A DNA stretch of 64,000 nucleotides from GCA-002050365 sp964237235 (GTDB lineage: Bacteria; Acidobacteriota; Blastocatellia; Pyrinomonadales; Pyrinomonadaceae). Every line of letters starts with the position of its first letter. Position 1 is the first letter of the stretch. This document shows positions 6,985 to 17,136 of this stretch, piece after piece. The position numbers and the translations under genes are program-made. The stretch lies in contig CAXSGY010000028.1 of the NCBI GenBank assembly GCA_964237235.1, positions 1 to 64,000 on the forward strand, read 5' to 3'. The notes beneath the pieces are model-generated. The model ran no database searches, was not told where the DNA came from, and saw only the letters and a list, made by a program, of their open reading frames with translations.

Positions 6985-9900
6985 TTACCGCTTCCGGTAT
7001 TTCTCGTCCCTAATTCTTTGCAACTCGATTACTTCGTCCGAATCATAAGGACTCGCCACAATTTTATTATTTCGACGCGCCGCCTGATAAATCTCAATGC
7101 TCTTTTGCAGAATCGCTTTATCTTTCGGATTTTTCGCCTGATTTAATTTTTTCTCGATCAGAGGTAAAAGTCTGCCCTGCGAGTATTCGGCGTTATCGAA
7201 TATCTCCGCAATATCGGCGGCATCAGTGGCGCGCTTCATTGTCGCCGCCTGCTGCTCGTAATCGGTCGCTTCCGGTGTTAAGGATTGCAGTTTTTCATCT
7301 ATTTCCGCGACGCTCAAGTTTTTCGCCCGATCATAGATTGAGCCGCGCCGCCGGTCTTCGACGTTGTAGCTTTGGCGGTAATCGTTGAATGGATTGTCGG
7401 GACGAATCTTCGCGTCTTCGCGCGCTCCGACATCGTTGATGATGTCGTCGGTAATCGAGCCGTAATTCCAGCCCGGATCAACCGGCAACTCAAACCGCGG
7501 ATCAATGTCTTCGTAAACGAATCCGCGCCGGTCGGTGTCCGCGAACTTCTTGATTTTATTCGACGGATTTTTCGTCGCCGGTGTGACGGGCAGCGCGCTC
7601 TGCGGTTTGTTTTCCTTGGTCACTTGCAGCGGATCAACGGCGCGCGCCGCCCGCCGCCAGATGTCGCCGCGCTCCGCATCGCCGCCAAGAGCCGAGTCCG
7701 ATGCGGGCAGATACTCGCGCAGCCACGGCAATTTTATTAAATACTGCGCGGCGAAGCCTTCTTCCCAGTATTTGCGCGGTTTCTCGTCGAGAACTTCGCC
7801 GATCTCCTGCAAGATTTTCAGATTCAGCAGCGGTGTCATCGAGTTTGCCTTGCTTCCCGCCCACGATGCCCAATCGTTTTTGGTGAATTCGTTGCTCGTC
7901 AGCGGATTCAATGAAGTGACATCTTTGCCGAAGCGTTCCGCCATCGCCGAAGCCCGGTCGAGCGGCTTGCCCGGTCGCTCGAACTGCTCGAATAAATTCA
8001 GACTCATCTTGAAGGCGTTGCCGAACGGATTATAAGCGTACGGAAAACGATAACCGAAAATGGAAATCGAATTGTCGGGAATGCCGGCGGCGCGCTTTTG
8101 TTTCGACTTTTCCTTTTCGTCCGTGTAATCGGTTGTGCCGACGGCTTTGATGATGCCGTAGATCACGCCGAGCAGCATCAAGCTGCCGACCGTCGCGCCG
8201 AAGCCCGCGCGCCCGGCGGCTTCGGCAAACGCGCGATTCTCGAACTCGGAGAATTTCAGATCGGCGTAAGCGTCTTCGGATTCCCAATCTCCCTTTTGAA
8301 CGCCGTCCACGACCCGCCGTTCGGCAACGGCTTTCTCGCTTAATCGTTGACGTTCCGCAACATATTTATCGCGGTTGCTCGTCCAGCCGTCGAGCCATTT
8401 GCTGCGCGCGGTTTTGATGTCCGCGATGCGTTCCTGCTTAAATTTGTCGGTGAAGACTTTCGAGTTCTTTGTGTCTTCGATCAACTGCTCGAATTCTTTG
8501 ATCCGCGCTTTTTTCTGATTGGCGAGCCGCGCGGTTTTCGCGTCCGTTTCCTGATTAAACGCTTTATCCTGATTGCCGCGGACCGCCGCTAATCTTTTGA
8601 CGATTTTGGCGCGCCTGCCGCCTTCGTTCTCGACGAAGCTCTGCCGTTCGAGCGACTGCCCGATGCGGTAGAACTTGAAGGCTGCCGCCGCGATGCCGGT
8701 CGGGGCAAAATATTCGAGCGTGCGAAAGCCGACGTTCGACGGCGTGGATAAAAACGGCGCGATCTGTCCGGTTCCGAGATACGCGGCTGATCCGACGTAT
8801 TTGGCGATTTTGCGTTCGGTCGCGCCCGGGATAATCCGACTCTGCGCTTTTTCATCAATTAAAAACCGGCGGAACTTGTCGTAAGTCTGCGTGACGGCGT
8901 TCGGATTCTGAAACGTGACGACCTCGGCGTAGCGTTCGGCGACATCCGCGATTAATCTCGACGGATCATCGCGCAAATCCGTCATCTTTCTTTTCCAATC
9001 CGCATCGAGACCGGCGGCGTTCCTGAGAGCGTTGGCGATGCCGCGCTTATCTTTCGAGGCTTCGAGGCGCGCGAGTCCGCTTTTCTCGCTCGTGCGGGCG
9101 AAGGCTTTGAACGGACGATCAACGCCGGTGACGACTCTTTTGGTCGCTTCGATAATGACATCAATCAGCGGCACGCCGGTATTTCTGACGAAGCTGCTTT
9201 TCTTGTCGGCGACGTTCATATCCACGCGCGAAGATTCCTGTTCGTCAACGCCTTTGAGAAGCGCGGTAATTACGCCCTGGTCGCCGACGAAACCGCCGCG
9301 AAAGAAACCGCCTTTGCCGACAAAGCCGTGGTAAATATCGCGCAAGGACAAACCGGGCGTGGTTCTCTGTTTCGCCTTCGGATTCAAAATATCGGCGGTC
9401 GCCATCAGCGGTTTCGCCAACTGCTCGAAGACGATGTTGGAAGTGTTGCCGACGACGTTCGTTTTGACGACGCTCAAGCCGGCGAGATAACCGGTGCGAA
9501 GGATATTCATCGCGGCTTCGGTCGGCGAGACATCGCGTTTGCCGTCGTAGATGTAGGAGACGATTGTGCGGACGGCGGATTCGGTTTCCGCTTCGATGTT
9601 GTCGGGGTCGAGTTCTTCGCTCGTCGGTTTTTTATAGAGCGGCGCGGAAGAATCGCGCGGCATTAAGGATTGATTTGCTTCTCCAAACGGCTCCAGAAAT
9701 CCTCTTCCGAGATTTGCGGATTGCCGTCCAAAATATCTATCGCTTTCGATGCGGCTTCTCTGCCCTGCTCTTTCATCACCTTGCCTTTCAAAAGAAAGTT
9801 GCGGTATTGCTGCGGAGTCAGACGATTCTTGATTTCCTGCATTTCGTTGAAGCTTTCGCTCCTTTTCTCGTTGTTTGGCATAATCGGAAAATTCCTTACC

Positions 9901-12900
9901 TATTTCATTAATAGATGAAAATTCTTGTTCGATTTGTTCAGCCGTTGCGCCGTTATCCAAAACATTTTCCAGATACTCGAGCTGCAACGCTTTTTTCTGT
10001 TTTTGATTTAGTCCGGTTTCGGTTTCGTCCGGCACAAAAGTTTTTGCAATAACTTCCATTGCCGTCGAACCATCGTGCGCTTGTCTATACGCGCCGCGGC
10101 GTAAATTCGCCATCGCCGCTAAACCGTCGGGATTGTTTTGAACGACTTGTCTGCCAATCGAATGTGCCAGTCCGACACGAAAATCAGCGCGGTGCGCGCG
10201 CTCTTCGGCGACGGCTTCGGGCAAACCGCCCGGCGCATCGTAGCTCGTTGAAATCTGCACGAGGTCGCCGTGCTTTTTATCAATCGCCGAATTGAAATCG
10301 CGCAGAAAAGCGTTCGCCCGTCGCCGGTCGTCGTGATCGGACATTGCGCCGAGGTTTTTTTGCAGAACGGCGGCGACCGCTTCGACGTGGCGCGGATTAA
10401 GATAAGAACCGAAAAACGCGCCGAGATTTTCGTTGTCAAAAGCGGCGCGGTGCGCGCGACGAACGATTTCGGTCGCTTCCGGGTTGGTATAGATCGCGCC
10501 GTCGCCCCGATCTATGATTTTCGCCTGTTTGAGTAATTCTTCGGGCGCGTCATTGCTCTTAGCCAGGACGGTCAGTTTTCTGTTGAGTTTGGTCCCGTCT
10601 TCTCTGCTTTTAATATCAACCGGCAGCGAATACGCCGGACGGTTTTCTAATCTATTCTGCCGAGATTCTGCGGTGCGTCTTGATTCTGCTTGTCGAGCTT
10701 GCGAAGCATCAGCATCACTTTCCTGACGTGCGCCGGATTCGATTTCTCGCCCTTGATTTTGGTTGAATAAGCCGACTTGATCGGGCTTGACATCGGTGTT
10801 TTGCTCATAAGATTTGACGGCTCCCTCAAATACGGATTCTACGCTTGGTTTGTCGTTTCTGCCAAACAAATTTTGCTGATTCGGATTGCCGACGGCTTCC
10901 ACCGCCGCGAGATAATTGTCGAGAATTGAGCGAATGGCTTTCGGCGAGCGTTTATGTGCGTCGAAGACCTGCATCACGCGCGTTTGAAACGGAGTGGTTT
11001 CCGCGCCGAACAAATTTCCCTGCTGAATATATTCTTCGACCGTTCCGCCCGAATCCTTGAGACTCGCATACTTTTCCATTGACTTTGCCAGGTCGGAGGC
11101 GATGTCGAATTCTTTGTAGCGCGCGCCGGATTTTGCCGCTTCTCTGAGCGTTGCCAGTTGTCCGGCTTTTGCCAGTAAACCGTTCGTAATATTTTTGACG
11201 TTATTGTCGGTTGATTCGGACATTCGCTGAATCGCCGTCAATCCGGCTTCCGAGTCACCGAACGCGCGGGCGAAAATCGCATTTCTGACGCGGGCAACGC
11301 CTTCCTGTGAAAGCGAGCCGTCGGGCATCTGCAAAGTTCCGCGCTCAGTTGACGGAACGGTTTCGACGAAATCGCGCACGAAATCTCTGTTCGCTGCGCC
11401 GTGAATCGTGCCGTCGTCGGACGCGACGAACTTATTCATCAAATCTGGCGGCAATCTTTCGGCATCTGATTTTGCCCGTTCGGTCGCCGACATTTGCGCG
11501 GTCGCCGACTCATTCGCTTCTTTGGCGAAGTTCGGCAAATCCTTAATTTCGTTTGGATTCAAAACTCCGACGTAAACCGGCTGCTTCGCATCGCTCGCAC
11601 CTTTCGATTTAGCGAAGTCGGCATATTTTTGAGAATTTTCGTTACCCAAATTATAGGCTTCACGAATGCCTTCGGTTCTTCCGTTGCCGGAGATGACGGC
11701 ATATTTTGTTTGACCGTCGGGCATCTTGACCGGAGCGACGAGCGGGCGACCGTCGGACGCTTTCGGGCTGTCACCTAAAAACTCTGGATTGAGCTTTCCG
11801 GCAATCTCGGAAATCTGCGCTTTTGACGCGGCGCGGCTTCTATCTCTCGGTTGGAATTCCGGTGGATAATTTTCGTCGAGCGAAGTCAACAAATCCGTCG
11901 AATCTACAACTTTCGGCTCAATCGCCGCTTTCGTGCCGCGCTCGGTGAAGACGTTTAATTGTTCGGCTAAATTTGGACGTGCCGCGTAGTCAACTTTCGC
12001 CTTTGGTTTCTCGGTTTCCGCTTCCTGCAATTTTTGCTGCGGTAAATCAGTGTAAGTTTTCTCTACCGAATTTTGAGCGGGTTGATCTAATAAATTATTA
12101 GAATGCTCCTGCAAATTATTAGAGTTTCGGTGGGAGTCAGAACTACTTATTTCCGAATCAGAACTTGGTGTTTCATTTTCAAGCGCACTGCGCTGTAACT
12201 TAATCGGCTCTTTCGGCGTTTCAACTTCCGCCGCGCGGTCAAATAAAGATTTCGACGGAGACGCAGTTTCGTTGCCGATAAATCGCACGGAATTGTCGGG
12301 CAGAATCTCGACCTGTTTTGCCGCATACAAAAGCATTACCGCATCTTCGACATTTCCTTTGTTGTAGCGCGTCGCCTTTTGCAAATCTTCAATCGAAACG
12401 GCGGTTTTCCCTTTCAAATTTTCGGCGACTTTCTGCGCGCGCGTGTCAACCGCCGCTTTTTGCACAGCTTCGGATTGAGCGACTTCGATACGGCGCGGAT
12501 TCTCAGCAGCAAGTTCGCGCGGAGTTTGAGAAGTTTCGAGATTCGCGGTCGCCGTTCGGTTATAATTCGCAACATCATTACTCGGAACATTGCCCGCCTG
12601 ATTCGCGTCGAATTCTTCGGCAACCGCTCCGCGCCCAATCTGCTTATTTTTATTTACTCCGACTTCCGCCGATTCTTTATAAACGCCGTCGGTCGGATCG
12701 AGAACCATTTCAAAATCAACGCGGTTCGGGTTTTCGCCGCTTTTGTATTTAACGAGCGACATATTGCCGGTTTCGTCAATAATGACATCGTGCGACACGC
12801 CTTTCGACCAGAATCTGCTCGCTGTGTTGAGTAGTTTTTCTTTGGCAATGGGTAAAAGTTCAAACAATGCATTCTGAATGCCTGCCTTGACCGATTGATC

Positions 12901-15630
12901 CAGCGGCGTGCCGCCGGCGAATTCTATCGCACCCGAGCCGACTCCAACCGTGCCGAGTTTAACGGCGGTTTGAATCAGCGGACTGGCGGCGACGGATTTT
13001 CCTAAAACGCTCGCGGTTGGAAATAATGCGCCGATTGCCGCGCCTTTCGTTCCTTCCTTTTGAATTTCACGCCATTTATCGCCGCGTCCCGCCGACTGCG
13101 AAGCGTGGTCGAGCGACAGACCGATCATTTGTCCGCCCGGCAACTCCGAAAAAGCCGACATTCGCAATAAATCAATCGGCGTGCCGCCGATCAAATCCGC
13201 CGCCGTTCCTTCCCACGAATCGCCGTTCGTCGTTTGTCCGACAAACCGCATTTCCGAGCCGGTCTTTGAAAGCCATTTATACGGTTCACCGATGCCCAAA
13301 GAATCAAACGGTCGCACAATTCCCGCCGCCGCCTGCATCGTGCGACCGACTCCGCCGTAAGCCGCGCTCAAAAGGCGCGTGCCGAAGTTTCCTTTGTTTC
13401 GTTCGCCGACATCTAAGGCGCGTTGCTCGGCTTCCGGCGACAATTCCAAATCTTTCCGTCTCTGCGCTTCCTGATAAATTTCGCCTTCGGAAACTTCCGG
13501 TGTTTGTCCGTTGTTCTCGATTTGATTGTAAAGACGTTTGCCGGAATCAATAACGCCGGAAATCGGATTCAATGCATAACCAGCCGCGCCCTTGACGCTT
13601 TCCCAAGCCGTCGGACTATAAAGGCGGCGATTTTCTTCTTCCAAATCCGTCTGCGCTGATTTCACACGATCTTCTTCGGCAAGCGAATTTTGCACGTCGG
13701 TTCGCAATGATTCTTTTTCGGCAGCGACTTCCGGGCGACGAATTTTAATTTCGTCAATCGTTCCCTGGCGAACGGTCACAGGCACGGCGGTTTCTTTCCT
13801 CAGTTGCTCCGCCGTCAAATCATCATAAGCGGTTCGCTGCGGAACGGTGCGAAAATAAGCGGAGATTTCTTCGTCGGTAATCGTCGAATCAATTTGTTTG
13901 ATGGCGACGCGGTTCGCGTAATCGGTTGCTGATTCGCCTGCGGGTTTCTGCGACAAATCAACATTAACGATGCCAAGCGATTGCTTGGCGAGATTTTCCG
14001 GCGTGCCGGGCGCGTAAGCCTGTTGCTGATTCGATTGTTCGATGGCGACGGTTCGACCGTTTTGAGTCTGTTTTTGATTTGAAACAGGCGTATTTGTTGG
14101 TTGATTCAATTGCGACGGCGCGTTCGTCTTTGCATTTACTGCAACGTCGGAGCCGAAATTTTCATTTGTTGCCAAATCCTTTTGAAATTGAGCGCGAGCT
14201 TCGGGCGAATCGGAAAGATTGGCTTTCTCGAATTTATTTTTATAATCGAGCCACGCTTTGAAATTGTCATCGCCGGACGATGGCTGCGAATCAATCGCGC
14301 CGATTTGATAAGACTCTTTACCGTCCGGTCCGACGCTTTTCGTGGCGATTGTAATTCCGCCTTTATCGTTGCTCGTGTCACGAACGCGAACTTGATTTGC
14401 CTGCAAGCCGGACTGATCGCCGGTCTGCATAAACCTTTTGCCGGATTCGTCGGTTAAAATCAGCGGTTGTTTCACTCCGCCGATTGTTTCGGCTTCTCTT
14501 TTTGTGACGGCATCCTGCGTCGGCAAAACTTCCTGATTTGTCGCGTTCGGATGAGCGGCTAAATCTACTTGTTTTTGAGTTTCAATGTTCTGCGGAGAAA
14601 CGACCGACGAAGTTAATTCCTTACCGTCTTTTTCCGTGCGAAGCGTGATGCCGTCGCTCGTTTGGTTGCCGACATCTTCGACTTTGCCGATGAGTTGGGC
14701 AAAACCGTTTTTCTCGACGTATTTGAAAATATCGGTTGGATTTTTCAGACCGAGTTTGGCGGCTTTCGCGTTGCTGACGAGCAGATTTCCGTTGGCGGTG
14801 TTGGCCGGCGTGAAGGAATCGCGTTGTTCGGACGGTAAATTGGCGAACTGCGACGGATCGGTTAAAAGCACGGCGGCGCGCGGAGAATTTGCGTCAGCCG
14901 CGCTTTTGATTTGTTCGTTGATGGTGAAATCCGATTCCTTGACCGGTGACGGATCGCCGAAAGCGTTGCCCGCTTCGTTCAGTAAGTCCGAATAATCGGG
15001 AATGTCGGGCGATTCGGATTGTCCGCCGAAAGTCGAATTGGCTTCGTTTAATAAATCCGTATAATCCGGCGCGTCCGAATAATTTTTTGCGCCGGAAAAT
15101 TTGTTTCTTCCCGAACCTGCATAGTTTTGAGTAATCCGGTCAACATATTCTCTTGTTTCCGCAATATTTCGACGGTTTTTTCGTAGTTGTTCAATACCGT
15201 AATTATGCCCGGAATTATAACCGGCAAGCGATAATTCGACATCGCCGGTGCGGTCAAGGAGTTTTCGCATCAACCGCGCCTGTCCGTTAATTGAACTTGC
15301 CGGATCATTAACATCTACGCCGAACTCGGCGGCGGTCGCCGGCATAAATTGAGCCACGCCGCGCGCGCCTTTATTTGAAGTGGCATTATTTCTAAAACCG
15401 CTTTCCTGATGACCTTGCGCCCACAAAAGATTCGGATCAACGTCGTGTTCCTGCCCGAATTTCTCATAAAGAGAATCTATTTTTTTATCGCCCGTGGTTT
15501 TGGTCAACGAAGTATAACCCGCAACTTTAGCTGGCTGCGAAGTCGGCACAGATTTTGTTTTGCGCGGCAACTTCGGCACGCCGAAAGTGCTGCTCGCTTC
15601 ATCTAAAACGTCGTCGAAATTTCCGTCCAT
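6985..15630 (-). CDS. Giant polyvalent protein with lytic transglycosylase and DdrB/ParB-like domains, 2881 aa
   Basis: Residues 48-170 are a lytic transglycosylase domain: catalytic E76 in GHQESGF, then GVAQFMPATAAEFGVD and AGYNSG. Three copies of a D-x-x-D-L-L-x-E-A-x-x-x-F-G motif lie near residues 5, 189 and 212. Around residues 1215-1650 is a ParB-like domain of the DdrB type, with ISGNGRTEGIREAY near 1315, as in the polyvalent proteins described by Iyer, Aravind and colleagues. The stretch around 1670-1900 is helical with a possible degenerate zincin patch (AEERAHRADF). From about 2020 the chain resembles the large polyvalent-protein C-terminal domains of phages, with one hydrophobic helix (GATVGSLMLLGVIYGIIKAVG). 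It starts directly at the stop of the previous gene and is probably ejected with DNA. A second frame downstream could extend its C terminus. Confidence 0.8.
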   Translation of the reverse strand: MDGNFDDVLDEASSTFGVPKLPRKTKSVPTSQPAKVAGYTSLTKTTGDKKIDSLYEKFGQEHDVDPNLLWAQGHQESGFRNNATSNKGARGVAQFMPATAAEFGVDVNDPASSINGQARLMRKLLDRTGDVELSLAGYNSGHNYGIEQLRKNRRNIAETREYVDRITQNYAGSGRNKFSGAKNYSDAPDYTDLLNEANSTFGGQSESPDIPDYSDLLNEAGNAFGDPSPVKESDFTINEQIKSAADANSPRAAVLLTDPSQFANLPSEQRDSFTPANTANGNLLVSNAKAAKLGLKNPTDIFKYVEKNGFAQLIGKVEDVGNQTSDGITLRTEKDGKELTSSVVSPQNIETQKQVDLAAHPNATNQEVLPTQDAVTKREAETIGGVKQPLILTDESGKRFMQTGDQSGLQANQVRVRDTSNDKGGITIATKSVGPDGKESYQIGAIDSQPSSGDDNFKAWLDYKNKFEKANLSDSPEARAQFQKDLATNENFGSDVAVNAKTNAPSQLNQPTNTPVSNQKQTQNGRTVAIEQSNQQQAYAPGTPENLAKQSLGIVNVDLSQKPAGESATDYANRVAIKQIDSTITDEEISAYFRTVPQRTAYDDLTAEQLRKETAVPVTVRQGTIDEIKIRRPEVAAEKESLRTDVQNSLAEEDRVKSAQTDLEEENRRLYSPTAWESVKGAAGYALNPISGVIDSGKRLYNQIENNGQTPEVSEGEIYQEAQRRKDLELSPEAEQRALDVGERNKGNFGTRLLSAAYGGVGRTMQAAAGIVRPFDSLGIGEPYKWLSKTGSEMRFVGQTTNGDSWEGTAADLIGGTPIDLLRMSAFSELPGGQMIGLSLDHASQSAGRGDKWREIQKEGTKGAAIGALFPTASVLGKSVAASPLIQTAVKLGTVGVGSGAIEFAGGTPLDQSVKAGIQNALFELLPIAKEKLLNTASRFWSKGVSHDVIIDETGNMSLVKYKSGENPNRVDFEMVLDPTDGVYKESAEVGVNKNKQIGRGAVAEEFDANQAGNVPSNDVANYNRTATANLETSQTPRELAAENPRRIEVAQSEAVQKAAVDTRAQKVAENLKGKTAVSIEDLQKATRYNKGNVEDAVMLLYAAKQVEILPDNSVRFIGNETASPSKSLFDRAAEVETPKEPIKLQRSALENETPSSDSEISSSDSHRNSNNLQEHSNNLLDQPAQNSVEKTYTDLPQQKLQEAETEKPKAKVDYAARPNLAEQLNVFTERGTKAAIEPKVVDSTDLLTSLDENYPPEFQPRDRSRAASKAQISEIAGKLNPEFLGDSPKASDGRPLVAPVKMPDGQTKYAVISGNGRTEGIREAYNLGNENSQKYADFAKSKGASDAKQPVYVGVLNPNEIKDLPNFAKEANESATAQMSATERAKSDAERLPPDLMNKFVASDDGTIHGAANRDFVRDFVETVPSTERGTLQMPDGSLSQEGVARVRNAIFARAFGDSEAGLTAIQRMSESTDNNVKNITNGLLAKAGQLATLREAAKSGARYKEFDIASDLAKSMEKYASLKDSGGTVEEYIQQGNLFGAETTPFQTRVMQVFDAHKRSPKAIRSILDNYLAAVEAVGNPNQQNLFGRNDKPSVESVFEGAVKSYEQNTDVKPDQVGLFNQNQGREIESGARQESDADASQARQAESRRTAESRQNRLENRPAYSLPVDIKSREDGTKLNRKLTVLAKSNDAPEELLKQAKIIDRGDGAIYTNPEATEIVRRAHRAAFDNENLGAFFGSYLNPRHVEAVAAVLQKNLGAMSDHDDRRRANAFLRDFNSAIDKKHGDLVQISTSYDAPGGLPEAVAEERAHRADFRVGLAHSIGRQVVQNNPDGLAAMANLRRGAYRQAHDGSTAMEVIAKTFVPDETETGLNQKQKKALQLEYLENVLDNGATAEQIEQEFSSINEIGKEFSDYAKQREKERKLQRNAGNQESSDSAAIPQLSFERQGDERAGQRSRIESDRYFGRQSANLGRGFLEPFGEANQSLMPRDSSAPLYKKPTSEELDPDNIEAETESAVRTIVSYIYDGKRDVSPTEAAMNILRTGYLAGLSVVKTNVVGNTSNIVFEQLAKPLMATADILNPKAKQRTTPGLSLRDIYHGFVGKGGFFRGGFVGDQGVITALLKGVDEQESSRVDMNVADKKSSFVRNTGVPLIDVIIEATKRVVTGVDRPFKAFARTSEKSGLARLEASKDKRGIANALRNAAGLDADWKRKMTDLRDDPSRLIADVAERYAEVVTFQNPNAVTQTYDKFRRFLIDEKAQSRIIPGATERKIAKYVGSAAYLGTGQIAPFLSTPSNVGFRTLEYFAPTGIAAAAFKFYRIGQSLERQSFVENEGGRRAKIVKRLAAVRGNQDKAFNQETDAKTARLANQKKARIKEFEQLIEDTKNSKVFTDKFKQERIADIKTARSKWLDGWTSNRDKYVAERQRLSEKAVAERRVVDGVQKGDWESEDAYADLKFSEFENRAFAEAAGRAGFGATVGSLMLLGVIYGIIKAVGTTDYTDEKEKSKQKRAAGIPDNSISIFGYRFPYAYNPFGNAFKMSLNLFEQFERPGKPLDRASAMAERFGKDVTSLNPLTSNEFTKNDWASWAGSKANSMTPLLNLKILQEIGEVLDEKPRKYWEEGFAAQYLIKLPWLREYLPASDSALGGDAERGDIWRRAARAVDPLQVTKENKPQSALPVTPATKNPSNKIKKFADTDRRGFVYEDIDPRFELPVDPGWNYGSITDDIINDVGAREDAKIRPDNPFNDYRQSYNVEDRRRGSIYDRAKNLSVAEIDEKLQSLTPEATDYEQQAATMKRATDAADIAEIFDNAEYSQGRLLPLIEKKLNQAKNPKDKAILQKSIEIYQAARRNNKIVASPYDSDEVIELQRIRDEKYRKR

Positions 15631-17085
15631 TTATTCTAATGTCGCTCCTGCGGAACCTGTGACTTTTTTAAGCTGGAGTTTTTTGGTTAATTCCTGACCT
15701 TCCGCCTTCAGAGCGGCACTTTGTTTAATTAACTCTTGCCGACGCTCGAAATTCTTCTCGTCGCGGATTTGCTGCTGCATCGTGCGGTATTCAGTCAGCT
15801 TCGTTTGCAAAGCATCGCCCATTTGTTTGAGTTCAATTTGATGCTGGCGATTCTTTTCATTCTCTCCTGCTTGAAAATCTTGCTGATCGTTTTGCTTGAG
15901 CATTCCAAGTTCGCCCTGCATAACAACCGTCGGCGTTGTTTTGAACTGCTGTCCGTCTTTGCCGGTCACGTCGCGCACTTCCTGTTTGCCGGTCACCGGA
16001 TCGGTGACAATGGTCGTCCACGCGCCGGTGCGCTGATCTTGTTTCAAATCAACTTTTTTCTTTACGTCTTTCGCCGTGAGCGGCAGATTTGCTCCGGCTA
16101 ACGCTTCGGTCAATTCCTTGAATTTGGGATCGGCAGGATCGTAAGAAGGGATATGTTCCAACATTCCCGCGATGGTTCGCATTCGCGCCGTGCCTTCACG
16201 AGAAGTTCGGTCGGCGGTTTTTCGTTCCTGTTCGGATTTTAAGTATGCCGCTCTTTGTTCCGCGTCGGTTTTGCGCTGATTGTTGTCTGTATAAATGTTT
16301 TCCGTTTGCGCGTCGCGGTAAGCCTTTTCCGATTGCGTTTTCTCAAAAGCCTGACTTTCGCCGACCTGACGAAGAAGTTTTTGACCTTGGGTGTTTCTCC
16401 GCCATTCGGCATCAAAGCCCGGACTTGCCGACGATGCCACGCCGCCGGTCAAAGCCGCGCCCGCCAAACCAGCCAAACCGCCTTCGCCGCCGGACGCGCT
16501 CCACGCTTGCAAACCTCTGAAAAGACCGCTTCCGAGCCGTCCCAGAAAACTATGATGCCGTTCGTAAGGCGCGGTTTTATTGTCTTGGTATTGCTGCCAA
16601 GCGTCCGCCGACGAAATCGGCGCGCCGGTCGTGTTGTCCGCCGGTCGTTGTCGAAGCAGTTTTGAATCTCTAACGCGCGCAGCATTATCAGTCGGCGGCG
16701 ACAAAGTATTGGGCGCAAACACTGCCTGCGCTTCCTCGGGCGTTCGTTGGCGAAGTAATCCCGAACTGTAAATGTTTGGCGGGTCGGTTGGGACCGGCGA
16801 TGGCGATGTGACCGTGTTCGGCGCAAAAACCTTTTGCGCGTCGTCCGCTGTTGTTTGGTATAAGTTGGGCGATGGCGCAGGCGGCGGCGCGGGCATAAGC
16901 CCGGGATTATTGACATCAATTGAATAATCGCCGATGGGCAGTCCGACACCTTCGCCGCGCGGCGGCATTCCGTCAGGCATCGGCAGATCGTCGGACGGCG
17001 GCAGTGAGCCGGTTACTGAACCGATATTTTTGAGCAAATCCTCGTCGGATTTTTTAAGTCTGCTTCTAAATAATTTGCTTGCCAT
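15631..17085 (-). CDS. Virion/ejection-like protein, 484 aa
   Basis: No family recognised. Residues 1-150 are proline-rich and disordered, with two copies of a DA/EAQ-x-VFAPNT motif and repeated LLRQR/LLRQRP segments. A glycine-alanine-rich hydrophobic stretch (GGEGGLAGLAGAALTGGVASS) lies near residue 205, and the C-terminal 250 residues are charged coiled coil (Q, K, E rich). This layout of a small hydrophobic patch plus long coiled coil is typical of phage ejection proteins. It sits between the 188-residue gene and the giant transglycosylase gene, the order of T7 genes 14-15-16. The stop abuts the next ATG with no spacer. Confidence 0.6.
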   Translation of the reverse strand: MASKLFRSRLKKSDEDLLKNIGSVTGSLPPSDDLPMPDGMPPRGEGVGLPIGDYSIDVNNPGLMPAPPPAPSPNLYQTTADDAQKVFAPNTVTSPSPVPTDPPNIYSSGLLRQRTPEEAQAVFAPNTLSPPTDNAARVRDSKLLRQRPADNTTGAPISSADAWQQYQDNKTAPYERHHSFLGRLGSGLFRGLQAWSASGGEGGLAGLAGAALTGGVASSASPGFDAEWRRNTQGQKLLRQVGESQAFEKTQSEKAYRDAQTENIYTDNNQRKTDAEQRAAYLKSEQERKTADRTSREGTARMRTIAGMLEHIPSYDPADPKFKELTEALAGANLPLTAKDVKKKVDLKQDQRTGAWTTIVTDPVTGKQEVRDVTGKDGQQFKTTPTVVMQGELGMLKQNDQQDFQAGENEKNRQHQIELKQMGDALQTKLTEYRTMQQQIRDEKNFERRQELIKQSAALKAEGQELTKKLQLKKVTGSAGATLE

Positions 17086-17136
17086 AGTTTTATTTATCCT
17101 TGGACATTTGAATGTTTGAACTTTTGAACGCGGAGT

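Noticed and set aside
7372..15606. Many plus-strand open frames opposite the giant gene
   Set aside because: They are shadows of a long coding frame: arginine-rich, without ribosome sites or family features, while the minus-strand frame has clear domains.
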